This document shows positions 13,443 through 26,073 of a stretch of 64,000 bases of DNA, one piece after another. The notes under the pieces are model-generated. The model had not been told where the DNA came from. It did not search any database and was given only the letters and a program-made list of their open reading frames with translations. The stretch comes from Labia minor (lineage: Eukaryota; Arthropoda; Insecta; Dermaptera; Spongiphoridae), in NCBI GenBank assembly GCA_963082975.1, contig OY720349.1, forward strand, positions 47,225,962-47,289,961, in the 5' to 3' direction. Position numbers and translations under genes: made by a program. Numbering within the stretch: position 1 is the first letter of the stretch; each line of letters opens with the position of its first letter.

Positions 13443-14050
13443 ATTAGCTGGAGTGTCTCCACTCGACTATCTCGCAATTTGATTTGGATTAAATAACATA
13501 ATATATTATATTTAAATTAAATTTAATTAATTATAAATTATAAATAATAAATATTAAACCAGCGCATGTTTGGCTTTTTGTTGATGGCACCACGTCACAT
13601 GTTGGCGCGTGAGAATTGCAGTGTTAAAAAATTAATTCTGGTAATTTCAGCGAATCAATCAAGCTGAAATTCTATATATAGCAGTTTTATACAATCTTTA
13701 ATCATGTGAAAAATTATCAAACATATATCTTTATTTTTACGGTCACTTTAGAGGAAAAAAAATCAAAACGTTGTAGGTAATGACCCTCTTCCGGTTGAGC
13801 TACATTTCTCAAAAGTTGATAGAAAACTACGAATTTTGAATAATGCTCATGTACCAAATTTCATCATTCTAGCTCAAACCGTTTTTGCGTAATCTTGTCT
13901 ACATACACACACACACACACATACACACACACACAGACATTTTTCTCAACCTTAGTGAAAATGATTCAGGAACCTTCAAAACGTATAAAAACATCAAAAT
14001 CTCAACATCGAAAATTTTCGTGATCGAAATACTATCTCTGGCGAGATAGT
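13443..14050 (-). mobile_element. Repeat B, copy 1 (Helentron-like, non-autonomous)
   Basis: Read on the minus strand the element starts ACTATCTCGCCAGAGATAGT and ends GCGAGATAGTCGAGTGGAGA, then CACTCCAGCTAAT. ACTATCTCGC and its inverse form subterminal repeats, and GAGTG-GAGA-CACTC is a hairpin close to the 3' edge. Inside are an (AC)n tract and a core with CAAAAACGGTTTGAGCTAGA and CAACCGGAAGAGG. It is one of six copies in this window. Its layout and left and right edges resemble repeat A, so the two look like related families. Confidence 0.8.
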
Positions 14051-14120
14051 AAAAATGAAAATTGTTTTTAAGAGATTATTATATAAAAAATATATAGTAT
14101 GCTATAAATATATAATCCAA

Positions 14121-14476
14121 AATCGACGATAGAAAGGGAAGGGTTATTTTCACACCAAATTTCACATGAGGAGATTTTTTACATATCACCTCGAATCATG
14201 CACTTTGTATTGGTTTTATTCTCTAGAAAAATCATCTTTATTAGTTAATTCTTAATTTAAAATTATATGACGTCATCCAGTCATTCATGACGTCACAGTC
14301 TGGTCTTACATATATATTATAAATAAAATAAAATTAAAAATATTTATGTTATATCCATATCTGTTTTTTATTACATTAATAGAAATATTAAATTTATTTG
14401 AAATTGTTTCTGTAGCTGAAAATTAATTTACTTCAAACCGTCGGTCGGTTCGGACCTGGCCACAGGTCAACTTATT
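14121..14476 (+). mobile_element. Repeat C, copy 2, 5'-truncated
   Basis: Starts inside the family at ATCGACGATAGAAAGGGAAG and ends with GTCGGTCGGTTC, the hairpin GACCTG-GCCA-CAGGTC and AACTTATT. It carries TGACGTCA at 14268 and 14288. It lies only 70 bp from the end of repeat B copy 1. Confidence 0.75.
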
Positions 14477-15807
14477 TTATTTTATTAGAAGATAATAATT
14501 AAATATTTTTGATGTAAGTATACCTATTATATATGGGGTTCTATGGTATTTAAAATTTGATCAACTAAACCACATTTAATATTTTTATCATACTTTTTGG
14601 TTTGGAATTTTCTATTCGAATTTTAACCAACTTTCTAAAAAAATGATAGATTTGAAATTTTATCCACCTGCTTATATCAGAAATGAAGTTTTAAAATTAA
14701 ATTCAACTAAAATAAAATTAAATAAACATTTTTTATATGTACTTTAAGATTGTGATAAATAGTAGAAAGTAAATTGATGATAGTAGAGTTGATAATATTT
14801 AAAAAAATATATCAATACTATAAAATATGTCAAAATTTTATAATTTATCTTCTTGTTTTATCACTAGTTTATAATATCAAATTTAATATTTCTTGCGAAA
14901 AATAGCTATTCCAATTCCATCTGCTCAAACTTTATGATATTGATATATTTTCTAAATTTGTATTTTAGCTTTATTATCATCATTTGAAGTTTTTTTTTGA
15001 ATTATCTAGGCCAAGGATGGCTAATACAAATGACTTCTTGAACTTAGGATTTATACAGTTAATTTTTAAATAGATATTCAATATGGATGCACAAAGAATG
15101 CATTTTTTTAATACAGTGATTTTTCCTATTTTGGTTATTATAAAATATATAGAATTTGCAAATGTGATCAATCTCTCGAGGCAAAAAAAATTGTTATTGC
15201 GGGTCGCTGTTTGGTCACTCCTGATCTATTTTTTACTTTTTCATTTTTTTTTGAATAAAGGATCATTAATCAATTTTTTTTTAATTCGAAAATTAAATCA
15301 TATTATACAAGAGTGCATCTGCATTGATCATTTGAATATAAATAAATTACCATATTGAAACCCATCTATCTAAACATCAATTCTAAATTAAAATTCAGTA
15401 TTTTTCTTTTTCCTTTTTGTTAGACAGTATTTGTGTCAAAAGAAAGTATCATATTTAAATATTTTTCAAACCAATCATTCAAATGGATAAAAAACATTTT
15501 TCACCTTTCGTTTCTAATTAAATTTTATACTGGTAGTATTTGAGAGTTATTACATTTTTTATTTATTTAATGCACGTTATTCATTTATATATTTTTTATT
15601 TGTTTATTTACTTTTCTTTTGGTTTATTTTATTTACACAATGTATAAAATCTTTTTAAAATTTTTTACATATATATAAATTTTGTTTGATACGATAGACT
15701 ACTTCAACTTTAAAATGGATTCTTTAACAGATAATACTCAAATTTCATTGAAATTTAAAAAAAATAGATTTTAATATATATATATTTGATTATTTATATT
15801 ATATAAC

Positions 15808-16082
15808 GGGTCTTTCAACAAGTACGGGTCGATGTTAATAATCTGTGGCGGCCATTTTGTTTTGGAGGCATCTGTCAAATCTGTTTTTTCTGATTCAGTC
15901 ACTGATGCCAAATCACCATGGCAAGTTAACAGTTGAGCAGCATATGCAAATGATAAAAATTTATTATCAAAATGAGTGTTCGTTAGTGCGAACGTTGCGC
16001 GCATTGCGCCCATTTTACGGCAGACGCGGTGGCCCTTCAAAGTCTACTCTCCAACGATTGGTGACCAAATTTGAGACGAGTT
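15808..16082 (+). pseudogene. DUF4817-type transposase, N-terminal fragment with 5' terminus
   Basis: GGGTCTTTCAACAAGTACGG at 15808 looks like the terminal inverted repeat of this arthropod transposon family. The coding part starts at ATG 15905 (MPNHHGKLTVEQHMQMIKIY), then QNECSLVRTLRALRPFYGRR and GGPSKSTLQRLVTKFE, a helix-turn-helix DNA-binding domain. The match breaks at FETS near 16082. The rest of the enzyme, including the catalytic part, is missing. An ATG at 15845 opens the frame earlier, but the family start is at 15905. Confidence 0.85.
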
Positions 16083-16230
16083 ATATTCTTAAAGGATCTA
16101 ATACTGGACCTAATGAGCCTAACAATTATGCTTATCTGTTTAACCTCACTTCCCTTCATCCTCATGAAACTATAGTCAGGAAGGCTTTCTATAACCCAGC
16201 GCCTGTTATAGTTTTCCATGATCTTATAAT

Positions 16231-16499
16231 TAGTGGTGTATTGGGAGGGGAACACGGGGGAACGAAGTTCCCTTACCTTTTTTCAAAACTGGAACGCATT
16301 CCACTACTTTTTAATTATCGCACCAACTCCTACTTAAATCTACTGTTATGAATTTCTTTTTTGTGTTCGTTAATATTTTGTATAGTAAGAATAAGAAAGA
16401 TTAAAAACTTATATGGAAACAAATAGTTTGATGAAAATAGGTCTTTTTTAGGCTCCCACTAAGCGTTCCCTTACTTCTTATTTTACCAATACACCATTG
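16231..16499. mobile_element. hAT-type MITE 1
   Basis: Terminal inverted repeats TAGTGGTGTATTGG and CCAATACACCATTG are flanked by an exact 8-bp duplication CTTATAAT (16223-16230 and 16500-16507). Eight-base target duplications and short terminal repeats beginning YARNG fit the hAT superfamily. There is no transposase inside its 269 bp. Confidence 0.85.
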
Positions 16500-19124
16500 C
16501 TTATAATCCTTTATCATTTTTAAATTTACTCCTATTTGTAATCCTAATATTAGAATTAATTAATAAGGTAATTTATATATGACCTATAGTAAGTAATACT
16601 TGTGTTGTTCATGAATTTTCTCTCAATTTCAACCATAATGAAAATTGACATTCGAAGAATGCTTTCCAGCTCTTTCTGACAACATAACTCAAGGTTTATT
16701 AAATTACTGAGCCTCAATCTCTCTAAATAAGAGACAAGCTTTTGTTGAATCCCTTTCTATGTATTATACATGTTTCGATTTTGCGCCTATGATATTTTAA
16801 TTAAAAGATTTGAAATCTTTAATCATTCATAAATAAATTAAAAATAATAATAATTTCTTTAATTAATGAAATATCCTTCAAAGTAGAAGACTGTCCACAT
16901 AAAATATATTTATTCCATATTAGCTGTTCATTTAAAATATTTATAATTATTTTCTTTAGTAATTCTTCTTTCTTTATTAAAATCTAACAATTTATTAGTT
17001 GCCCATTTTCCCACAAATATAAAAAGAATTTTTTTCAAAGAAAAATCCATCATACTATATATATTGTAATATCTAGAATGTTTGTTGTTTAAGCACATAA
17101 TAAAGGGTTGTTTGAAACTTTTTATAAACAGTTAACTTTCCACATCTGGCCTTGACAATATTTTATGGATCTTTGTGTCTCTGCTTTTGACTCACGAATA
17201 CCCAATAGATAAGACTTTATTTATAATAAAAGTGTATCCATCCTCTTCCGGCAAACAGCTATAAAATAGATCATATATCGAATGTATTGGAAATTTTCCT
17301 AATCGTGACACATTTTTTCTTTTATTTTATGAATTGCATATTTACTATATATGTATATAACCAGAACTCGACTTTAAAGTGTTGATCTTAAAATTTGTTT
17401 ATTTTTATTTTCATTGAGAATACAATATAAACATTTATATTTTCAAAGATTATAAATTATTAAAACTCCTTAATGCTATGTTTATATTTTAAAAGTAAAA
17501 TAAATAAAATTAGGTTAGTTTTCATTTAGAAAATTAATACGTTAATATACAAGATTTTACTGTAGCTAATGAAACCGGAAAGATAATCCAGCATGTTTCC
17601 ATTTAAGGGTAATCCTCATCTGGTCTTTAAAGCACTCTTAGAGCACTCAACATGGAGTACTTTAACCGCAAATGTCAGCCCCAGCTTGGGCCGTCAACGC
17701 CAAAACACGATGTCCGAGTTAGCCCTCAAGATGGAACAGTTTAGCAATAAGGGCACTTGGACCAAAAAAGGGGGGTCCCAACATTCACCCGTAACACCAC
17801 ACTTAAATCGTTGATACACTTGCATAACGATTCTTTCATTAAGGCCAGATGCACCAGGCTGCCAGCAGCTGCCCCAAAATGTTCATTTTTAATGCTTCTT
17901 TAAAGGATATATTTTTTGGGAGATGCTTATTGGCACTAACAAAGACAGCAAATGAGTTTTCTCTTAGTTTTACAGACCCATTTCAAATTTAATTTTTATT
18001 AGCATTTATTTTGGACTGTTATTAATTCTTCTTTTTATTAGAATACAATTGGAAATAAATTCATTCTATTTCTTTAGATTAATAAAGAATTACAATTAAA
18101 AAATTATTTTTAATAATTATTTAATATATTAATGAATTTTTTAGTATTTATGTATTTAAATAGCACTTTAAGAGATAATAGTGTTTAACATATAAAGTTT
18201 GTGTTAATATATAAGACAAACACGTTTTCCTACGAATTTATTTCCAAATAATTTAATCAATTAATAAATTTAAATCTTTATTAATTTTCAAATTATCCTT
18301 TAATATTTTTCAATAAATTTTTTAAAATAATTCTAATGCATCTCTCACAGAAATCATAATCAATTTTTTTTTTTTTACATAAAGAGATATATTTTTTTGT
18401 ATATACGTACATTATACAGCACTGGTTCACACTTTTAGTATTTTTGGACAACACTACTTTCTTACAATAAAAGGAATTCATTTTTTGTGAGGGGGTTTAT
18501 TTTTGTGAAATACTTTGTGAATTTTATGTGTAAAAATTATGAACTTGCTGTTTGAAGCTTTTGATATATTGATTTTCAAAAATAGACAATTTTGAATAAT
18601 ATTTGAATAAGACCATCTTGGCATGTTTGTGTCCAAAAACATGTTTTAAATATTTTTATACGCTTTTTATTAACTTGACTTTTTGTCTGTCTGTAATGTT
18701 AAAAATTTGTAATTTGATTTTAACCCACTTCTAGTTGTGCGATTTCGCTCAAATTTGAAACGTATATTGAAAGTCGATGACACTGCATTATCAAAAAGAA
18801 ATATTTTTAATTTTTCAAAAATACGGAATTTTAAAATTTGTGAATTTAAATGATTGATGTTAATACAATGTTTTATTTATACTTATATTTTATATTTTCT
18901 ATCCAATGTGCTTGTCTTGTTCTGTGAAAAGAACTCAGTGCCCTATATATAGTACACGGCAGAATGCCGATCGCTTAATAAGCTTCTTGCATAATGTCTC
19001 CTAGAAAAGGCCTAGAATGTTCGCGAAGAATCTAATATAAGTTCGAGAATAACAGATTTAAATAGTAGTCAATAGTGCAATGTTTTACATCTGGCAAGCA
19101 ACAATAAAATATTAAAAAAACTAA

Positions 19125-19445
19125 AAACTTGAAAATAAATTAATAAAAAAATGTTTAATATACACGCTTTTTAATAAAAAAATGCCCTAAAAATAGAAAA
19201 TAAAATACTAATTAAACCTTGAATATTATCCTTTACATATGCCCAACAAAAAAGCGTTGGGCGCATATAATAATATTAAATTCTTTAGCTACTATTTATG
19301 TTCATATGCGTCCACCCTTTATTGTTGGGCATATATAAAGGATAATATTCAAAGTTTAATTAATATTTTATTTTCTATTTTTAGGGCATTTTTGATTAAA
19401 AAGCGTGTATATTACAAATTTTTTTTATTAATTTATTTTTCAAAA
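19125..19445. repeat. Foldback with 120-bp arms and short loop
   Basis: The left arm (about 19129-19250) and the right arm (about 19322-19442) are inverse copies. Shared blocks are AATATACACGCTTTTTAAT, ATGCCCTAAAAATAGAAAAT and GAATATTATCCTTTA followed by ATGCCCAACAA. The spacer is about 70 bp, so a transcript would form a long hairpin. The open frame at 19239 is a by-product of this structure. Confidence 0.75.
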
Positions 19446-21954
19446 AATAAGAGCATAAGAGCGGCTCTGTCCGAAAACACGAACTGAACGGGTACATTAC
19501 TACTAGTAGAAGATTTAAATACAACGCTAAACACACCGTGAGGCCTTATCAGTATTTTTATTTCATATTTTTATTATTATTAGTAAAAGTATATTCAGGG
19601 CTTATTTAGAAAGATAAAAAAACTACTCGCTTATTAAATATAATTTTTATTCTTAAATATCTCTAGTTTTGGATTATTTCAATTAGAATAGGATTCTTTA
19701 GTTTATTTTTTTAATATATACAAGAAATTCAATTACACTGATAAATTTAAAAAAGAAATAAATTTAAAAAAAGGATTTTTTTACGTATAAGAAAGAAAAT
19801 AAAATATAAATTTAACATCCAGTCTAGTGTAATAAATGGTGGTCCTACTGGCAATTTTCTTCGCTCTTTTTTTCTACCTAATGAATTCTAAAACTGCTGG
19901 GTCGCATTCTTAAAAAGATTTGAAACCACTTTAATAGATTAATTTAACAAATCCATAGTATTATTATTATTATTTTTTTGGTATTTTTATTTGGTTATTA
20001 TCATAGAAATTATTTTCTATATTGTTTATAATTTTTTATTAATGGGACTTAAAATTAATATATCATTGAATATATAAAATAATAAATTTCAATAAAAATT
20101 AGTAGGTTTTTTTTTAAATTTTAACCCCAAATTGAAATAATTCCCAACTTTATTTCATATAAATTATTAGTTTGAAAAACTATCTATCAAGTTACTAATT
20201 ATATGTGATAGTTAATTTAATTATCATATTAAGACTTATATAATTATAATTATTTGCTACTTCTATTTCTGGGGACCACACGTTTCCTAACTTACTCTTA
20301 TGTTCCAATGAAAAAATCGTTTTAATTTTCTTGACATATGCTAGTCAAAATCAGAAATAGATACTTTATACCCACTAGATTCTACTACAGAACTTTTTAT
20401 ATAAAAAAATACATTTATATAAAATTAAATTATTTTTCATTTTATTTAATAAGGACCTGAAATTGTCTAAATAAAATGAATTAATAAAAATTAAAAATTT
20501 ACAAAGCGAAACTAATGGAGCATTTTGATTTTTAAAAGTAACTAATTCAGTTCTCCACCTCCTCCCCCACCATCTTGATTTTCTCACCGATCATTTCCCA
20601 ATTTGTTTTCTTGTATCAATTCATACTCATAATTTACGTTAATATTTAATTTCTTTAATTTCTAAAATATTTCTTTTTAAATTACGTTCTGGTTTATAAT
20701 TAAAATTGATTTTTTTTTTATAAACTAAAATTGAAATATTTATTTATTGGCAAATTTTAAATAAATTTTTGTTAAATCAATTAATTAAATTTAAAAGTAA
20801 TCGTTTCATAATTATTTATAAAAAAAAACTTCAATGTTTGTTTTTCTACTTGAGAAAGAAAAAATATTTAAATTGAGAGAGACAGAGAGAGATATGAATG
20901 TAAGCAAATTTTTTTCCACTTTTTTTATAGGAAATAAAACAACTATTTTAAGCACGTGAAAAAAAAAACAAGTAAAAGTTGGTTGGCTTTTCTAATAACT
21001 CAAGTAACGTCCTTTTGATAGATACAAAGTGTTTGGGAAGTTTGCCTTCCACTTGATATTCTTCGATGATCCAAGCACAGACATTATTTCTGAGGAAGTA
21101 GCAACACCAATATCTTCCGTCCCAAAGACCATTTCCAAAGCGCATCCATAGAATGGAAATGACAAAATCGCTTTTCCGAACAGCCTTTTATAACTTTTAA
21201 ATCGTTTCGCCAATTTCCCTTACCATACTCGAATGCTTAAAATCCTAAATTTTTATGAATAGATTGGATTGCAAGAAATATAAATTTATTTCTAATTTAT
21301 TTAAATAGAAGCGCCATAATTCCTTTTGAAATTATTCAGGTGAGGACATTTTGAAATTCAATATATATGAACCAGCCGAGCATTTATTTGAATTTTTTCT
21401 TGGATGCTTTTTTTTTTATATGTGCTGGTGGTGTGGCTTCAATTCCAATAACAAGCTTTATAAATTTTAAGCTATTGATACGATTCCAGTCAATTCGCAT
21501 ATATACATGGGGGAGGCACGGACGAGTTGGAGAGTGGAGGGTCGAAGGGGCTTCTCGGAGTACTCCATTCATTTGAATAGGCTCGGGGAGGGTGACAACA
21601 CAGCTGATGCCTTCCAACAAACAGACTGACGCCAATTCACTCTAAATACAAAGGCACTCCTTATCAATTCCAAAAAAGACACCCCAAGGGGACATACGAA
21701 CAACATTTTTCGATATATTGAAATCACTTTTGTTATACCTACATTTACGGAATGAACAGAATTGAAAATTTTATTTTATAATGTTATGATTTGTGTTGTT
21801 TTTTTTTCTAACAATAGCCCGATAAAATTAAAATAGAAAATTCAATATTTTCTTATTTAAAATGGAAATAAATATTTATTTTATTTAATAAGATTTTATT
21901 TCGAAACAATTAATTTATAATATAAATCAAAGAAATAGCTTATTACATTAACTA

Positions 21955-22392
21955 TCTATCTATCTCTGAGGCTCTACGGAACTCGAAAGTTGTTGGCCGC
22001 AGCAACTACATATCTCCAAGAGTCCCTATCCTAAGCCACAAACATCCAACCGCTACCCTCTCCGATCTCTCTCACGTCCATTCCTACATTGTCCACCCAC
22101 CGCGTTCTTGCTCTTCCAAGGGGATGTTTCTCAATCGATCTCCCCACCAAAATATTTTTCGCCATTCTTTCCACCCCCATTCTAGCCAATGTCCTGCCCA
22201 CCGCAGCCTTCTCGATTTTATAACCCTAACTATTTCTAAAAATGCATAGAGGTCATGCAATTCCTCGTTATGCAGTCTCTGCCATTCCCCGGTGACCTCA
22301 TCTTTCTTTGGCCCATAAATGCTGCGAAGAATTCTATTCTCAAATACTCTAAATAGACCATGCCTCACACCCATATAATAAACTGCCTATTA
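21955..22392 (-). pseudogene. RTE-like non-LTR retrotransposon, 5'-truncated 3' end
   Basis: The minus strand carries LLYGCEAWS, then in another frame RVFENRILRSIYG and DEVTGEWQRLHNEELHDLYA, RLRWAGH, RTRWVDNVG and GSGWMFVA, ending in RVP and a stop. This is the familiar extreme C-terminus of RTE/BovB-like or related reverse transcriptases. The element ends in a GATA repeat, as non-LTR 3' tails often do. Frameshifts are evident. Only the last 440 bp remain, typical of 5' truncation. Confidence 0.85.
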
Positions 22393-23494
22393 CATTATAC
22401 ATTATTTTTAAATTAACGAGTTCACCTATATCTTTTTGTTGTAATTTAATTGTTAAAACATACCAATCAATGCTAAATTATTTTAGGCTAAAAACAAAAT
22501 TGTTGTATCTTCACTTTTGTTTTTAAATATAATATAATACTGTACATTTTCAAAGGTTTAAATTTATTTATTTATAATATTAAAACTCAAATATTTTTCA
22601 TATATTCATTAATTCATTATAAAAATATTTTTCTTCATAATCACCTTATCTATAAGATTTATAATATCTATAAATCCCAGTATATCCTAAATTTACCATA
22701 ATTCATATTTCTATAGCATATTAAAAACATAATCTAAGATAAATAACATTTTTCCCAATATTATATTATAATAACCTGCAATGTATTTTTATAGGCTATG
22801 AAAAGTTGTCTTTTTGATTATTTTCAATAATTTCGAATTAGATTCAATGAGGATACTAAATGTTGAAAAGAGAAGAAATAATTTAAAACATTATCTCTTT
22901 TTGATAATAAAAGTTTGATTCATTTTTGATTTTCTCTTAAATTTCTTATTTTTTTTTTTTTACTTTACTTTTTGTATTTTTTTTTTACTTTTTGTTTTTA
23001 TGATCTCTTTCGGAGGTTTATGATGATGAAAACCTGAGTTCAATCAAAGATTTATAAAACTTTAATCTAGCGGAAATCTTATTTTATTCATTTATCTTTC
23101 TATTTGTTTATCTGTGTTCTACTTTAATGAAGATCAATGGATCAATATATAATAAAAAAATCAATTAATATTTATAAAAGGACTTTACTATTAAAATTTC
23201 TTATATTTGTATCAGCAATCAAAATATTTATTCAGATGAAAATCAATACTATCAATTAATAAATTCCCCCCACCCCACCCCGGCATTTTCTACAATTGGT
23301 ACATTCATACAAATTGTCACATTCGACCACATGTACCATGAGGTGTTACAAAAAGAGAATATGTATTTAATTTGATTTTACTTTAAGGGAAATACAAGTC
23401 ACTAGTTTTTAAAGAATACTTAATTATTTTTTTTATAATTTTGTTTTAAATTTTAAATATCATAGTTTCCATTATTAAAATCTTCGTATAATTT

Positions 23495-23678
23495 GGGCGC
23501 TTGCACATTAGGCAACCTGGATGTCACAACTAAAAAGTTAAATGTTCAGTAGTTGTCACAGAACTTTTTGCATGCCATCCTGCATGTTTCTAGGTTATCT
23601 CATGTGCGTCCTCTCTCTCATAAACTGTCATTTAACGAATTGGCTGCCCCAGTTTGACTGCCTAGTGTGCACACTCCC
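23495..23678. mobile_element. Short MITE-like element with GGG termini
   Basis: GGGCGCTTGCACATTAGGCA at the left and TGCCTAGTGTGCACACTCCC at the right are imperfect inverted repeats of about 23 bp (about 17 matches). No clear target duplication is visible, so the superfamily is unknown. It lies 570 bp before exon b. Confidence 0.55.
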
Positions 23679-24246
23679 ATATATGTATCATTAGCATAGT
23701 CATCTATTTATAACGATAAAAAAAACTTTAATGTTTACTGATTGATTATTTTTGTTATCATTTGAGATTTAAGAATCCTAAAAACCTTTTAGTGTCAGTT
23801 AACTTTCACCTATTCCAAAATTTTCTTTTTTTCCCTGGGGATTAGGCACAAGAGTGCGGTGAAAAGGAAATTCACCTTATCCTAAAATATCCTTTATTTT
23901 TCCTTTATGGCATTAGGATTTTTCTGAGAAATAATAAGTTTGTTGTATAACTGCTTTTTGGGTAATGATCGAAAGTTTATCCGATAGACCTAACATCTTT
24001 TAATGTTCTTTAAGTTTCATTTATATTCCTTTTACTAATGGAACTATCTTTACACTTTTCAATAGATTTCATCTCCATCAGAAGAATTTGATATTTGCTG
24101 TATTTTTTGCATACGGTTTTAAAGATGTTGTGGGATAAAGTTTCATTATTTATATTTTATTAGGATTATCATGTTTAATTAATAAGAATCATTGTTTAGT
24201 CTTTGTTAAGCATCGCTAATTAATTCTATTAAATTTCTTGTTGCAG

Positions 24247-24526
24247 ACAGCATATGTTAACCTGGCTGGAAATGCATGCCTATCATTATTTAATGCGTAA
24301 TTTTGTACGTGTCGCAAGGGAATCGGAAGAGATGCTTCAATTACCCATCGAATCAATGCAAAAAATAGTTGCAGCGGACGAGTTAAATGTTAAAAACGAA
24401 GAACTTGTATGGCAATGTATTTTACGATGGATTGACTTTAAGCCGAAAGAACGCAAACATCATATTGTTGATCTTATGAAAAAAATACGTTTGGGTTTAT
24501 TAAATACACAATTTTTTCTCGAAAAC
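24247..24526 (+). CDS. KLHL10-like: KLHL10-like gene, exon b: BACK domain
   Basis: The exon lies between an acceptor CTTGTTGCAG and a donor AAC|GTAAGT. Its first base completes the split codon from 2368 (CA plus A, Gln), so the two exons join in frame across a 21.9 kb intron. It encodes 93 full codons of BACK domain. Visible blocks are MRNFVRVARESEEMLQL, the family signature KIVAADELNVKNEELVW, then CILRWIDFKPKERKHHI and KKIRLGLLNTQFFLEN. All align without gaps to KLHL10-type BACK domains. The BACK domain and adjoining 3-box region hold the adaptor on Cullin-3. The ATG at 24254 is an internal methionine, not a start. The exon ends in phase 0. Confidence 0.96.
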
Positions 24527-24891
24527 GTAAGTTACTTTTAAAGAGTTTATAAATCTCTTAAATCACTCGATCCGCTTGCCTTGATTCATGAAATATCAAC
24601 AAAACTTAAAAATATGCTGAGAATTTTTTTTTAGTTCTAAATTAACATTTGTTTTAAGTTTATATATATATATAATCTTCTATCTAAAGCCTGGATTAAC
24701 TCTTCTAACATTCAAACGAACTTAAAGCAAAAGTTTGTTTCATAAAGATAACAACTTAAAAGCTTTTGGCCAAGTACAATCTGACATTTTTCCATATATA
24801 GAAATATATTTTATCTTACTATTTTAATTTAAATGATATTTATTTATTGGTATATTGTTTTTATTAAGTTTTTAATCAAAAAGTTGATAAA

Positions 24892-25200
24892 TCTTATCTT
24901 CTTATGCTAGCTAAAATTGTTTGTTTGTACATGGGTTCTCAAAAACCGCTCTAACGATTTTTTTGAAATTCAGACCAGAGATAGTATTTATAAAGAAAAA
25001 TTAAGTTTTATTGATCATATCTATGGAAAAATTCATCTTTATTAGTTTTTTTTTTTAATTTAAATGTATATATGTGACGTCACTATGTCATCCATATTGA
25101 AATTTGACTCCCGCCTTTTTTAAAGGATATTGTATTAATATTTTTTTTATATTTAAAATATTTTAAAAATTTTTATTTAATTTCGAAATTATAATTATAA
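24892..25200 (+). mobile_element. Helitron E, copy 2, 3'-truncated
   Basis: Starts A|TCTTATCTTCTTATGCTAGC, then GTTTGTTTGT, TCAAAAACCGCTCTAACG and TGACGTCAC, matching the complement of the E1 copy. It fades into A+T-rich sequence near 25200. It is inserted in intron 2 about 370 bp after exon b. Confidence 0.7.
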
Positions 25201-26073
25201 TTATAATTATATAAAATAATCTATTTATACTATTAGTGAATGCGTAAATGGTATTTTTAAAAGGAAAATTAAACATCTTCCAAATAGTTTTCCCAATAAG
25301 AATTTGAAAAATATAATTTTATAAATAAATTATTCCTATTGCAATTGCTGGAAGTTGGAATTGTTGTTAGAGGTTAACTTTAAAACGGTTGTCTATTTAT
25401 CAGGCGGTTATCGTGTCACTGTGAAGCTGCTGAAAAATAGAGAATGTCACACCTTTTTTGTGGGCAATACTTTTCAGTAAGAAATGGATTCCACTACATA
25501 GTTAATATTCTAAGCGACGAACGTGGCGCTAAGAAAAAAATTAATTCCGACGTGCCACGGATGCTCTCATCCCACTTTAGTCTCGCACCGGTAGGTAGGA
25601 TACCCTTCGCTATAAATCCACCACTTTCATCTCTATTTTATCTAAATAAATTTAAATGATAATATCACACACACCTCCTTTTTTTAAATATACTTTTATG
25701 ATCCAATTATTATGATATCTACATTATATTTTAAAAATTAAAAAATTAAAGTCAATTTATAACAGACGCTCAAGGTATGCTTTCGGAAAATCGATATTTA
25801 ATTGGATATTCAACAACTTATGAATATCATCATTTAATATTAATTAAAATATAAATGTCGAAGTAAAATATTTATATTATAAAAAATTACATCAGAAAGA
25901 AAAAATTTGTATGAAAAAAAATATTTTTTTATTCTAAACTTGTATTACCATAGTAGTGGTATTTAGATTTAAAATGGTTCAATGTTTATTTATAAGATAA
26001 AAAAAATTAGATACTGTAAAACATCATTAAACAATTTTATTGATATCTTAGATAATATAGAGATTATCTTTTT

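Larger units (their letters stand above)
2369..24246 (+). other. Intron 1 of the KLHL10-like gene (21.9 kb)
   Basis: This interval is bounded by GTAAGT at 2369 and TTGCAG at 24246. It contains no convincing host exon. It holds a mariner relic, Helitron copy E1, repeats C1, B1 and C2, a DUF4817 transposase fragment, a hAT MITE, two foldback elements, an RTE-like 3' end and another MITE, all listed separately. The stretches 2369-6590, 6890-8500, 9202-11630, 14477-15800, 16508-18660 and 19446-20980 are A+T-rich with TA microsatellites and nothing I can name. Confidence 0.85.

Noticed and set aside
24254-24541. Stand-alone gene starting at ATG 24254
   Set aside because: It is an internal exon: codons continue upstream to the CAG acceptor and join in phase to 2368. 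The last codons after 24526 are intron.
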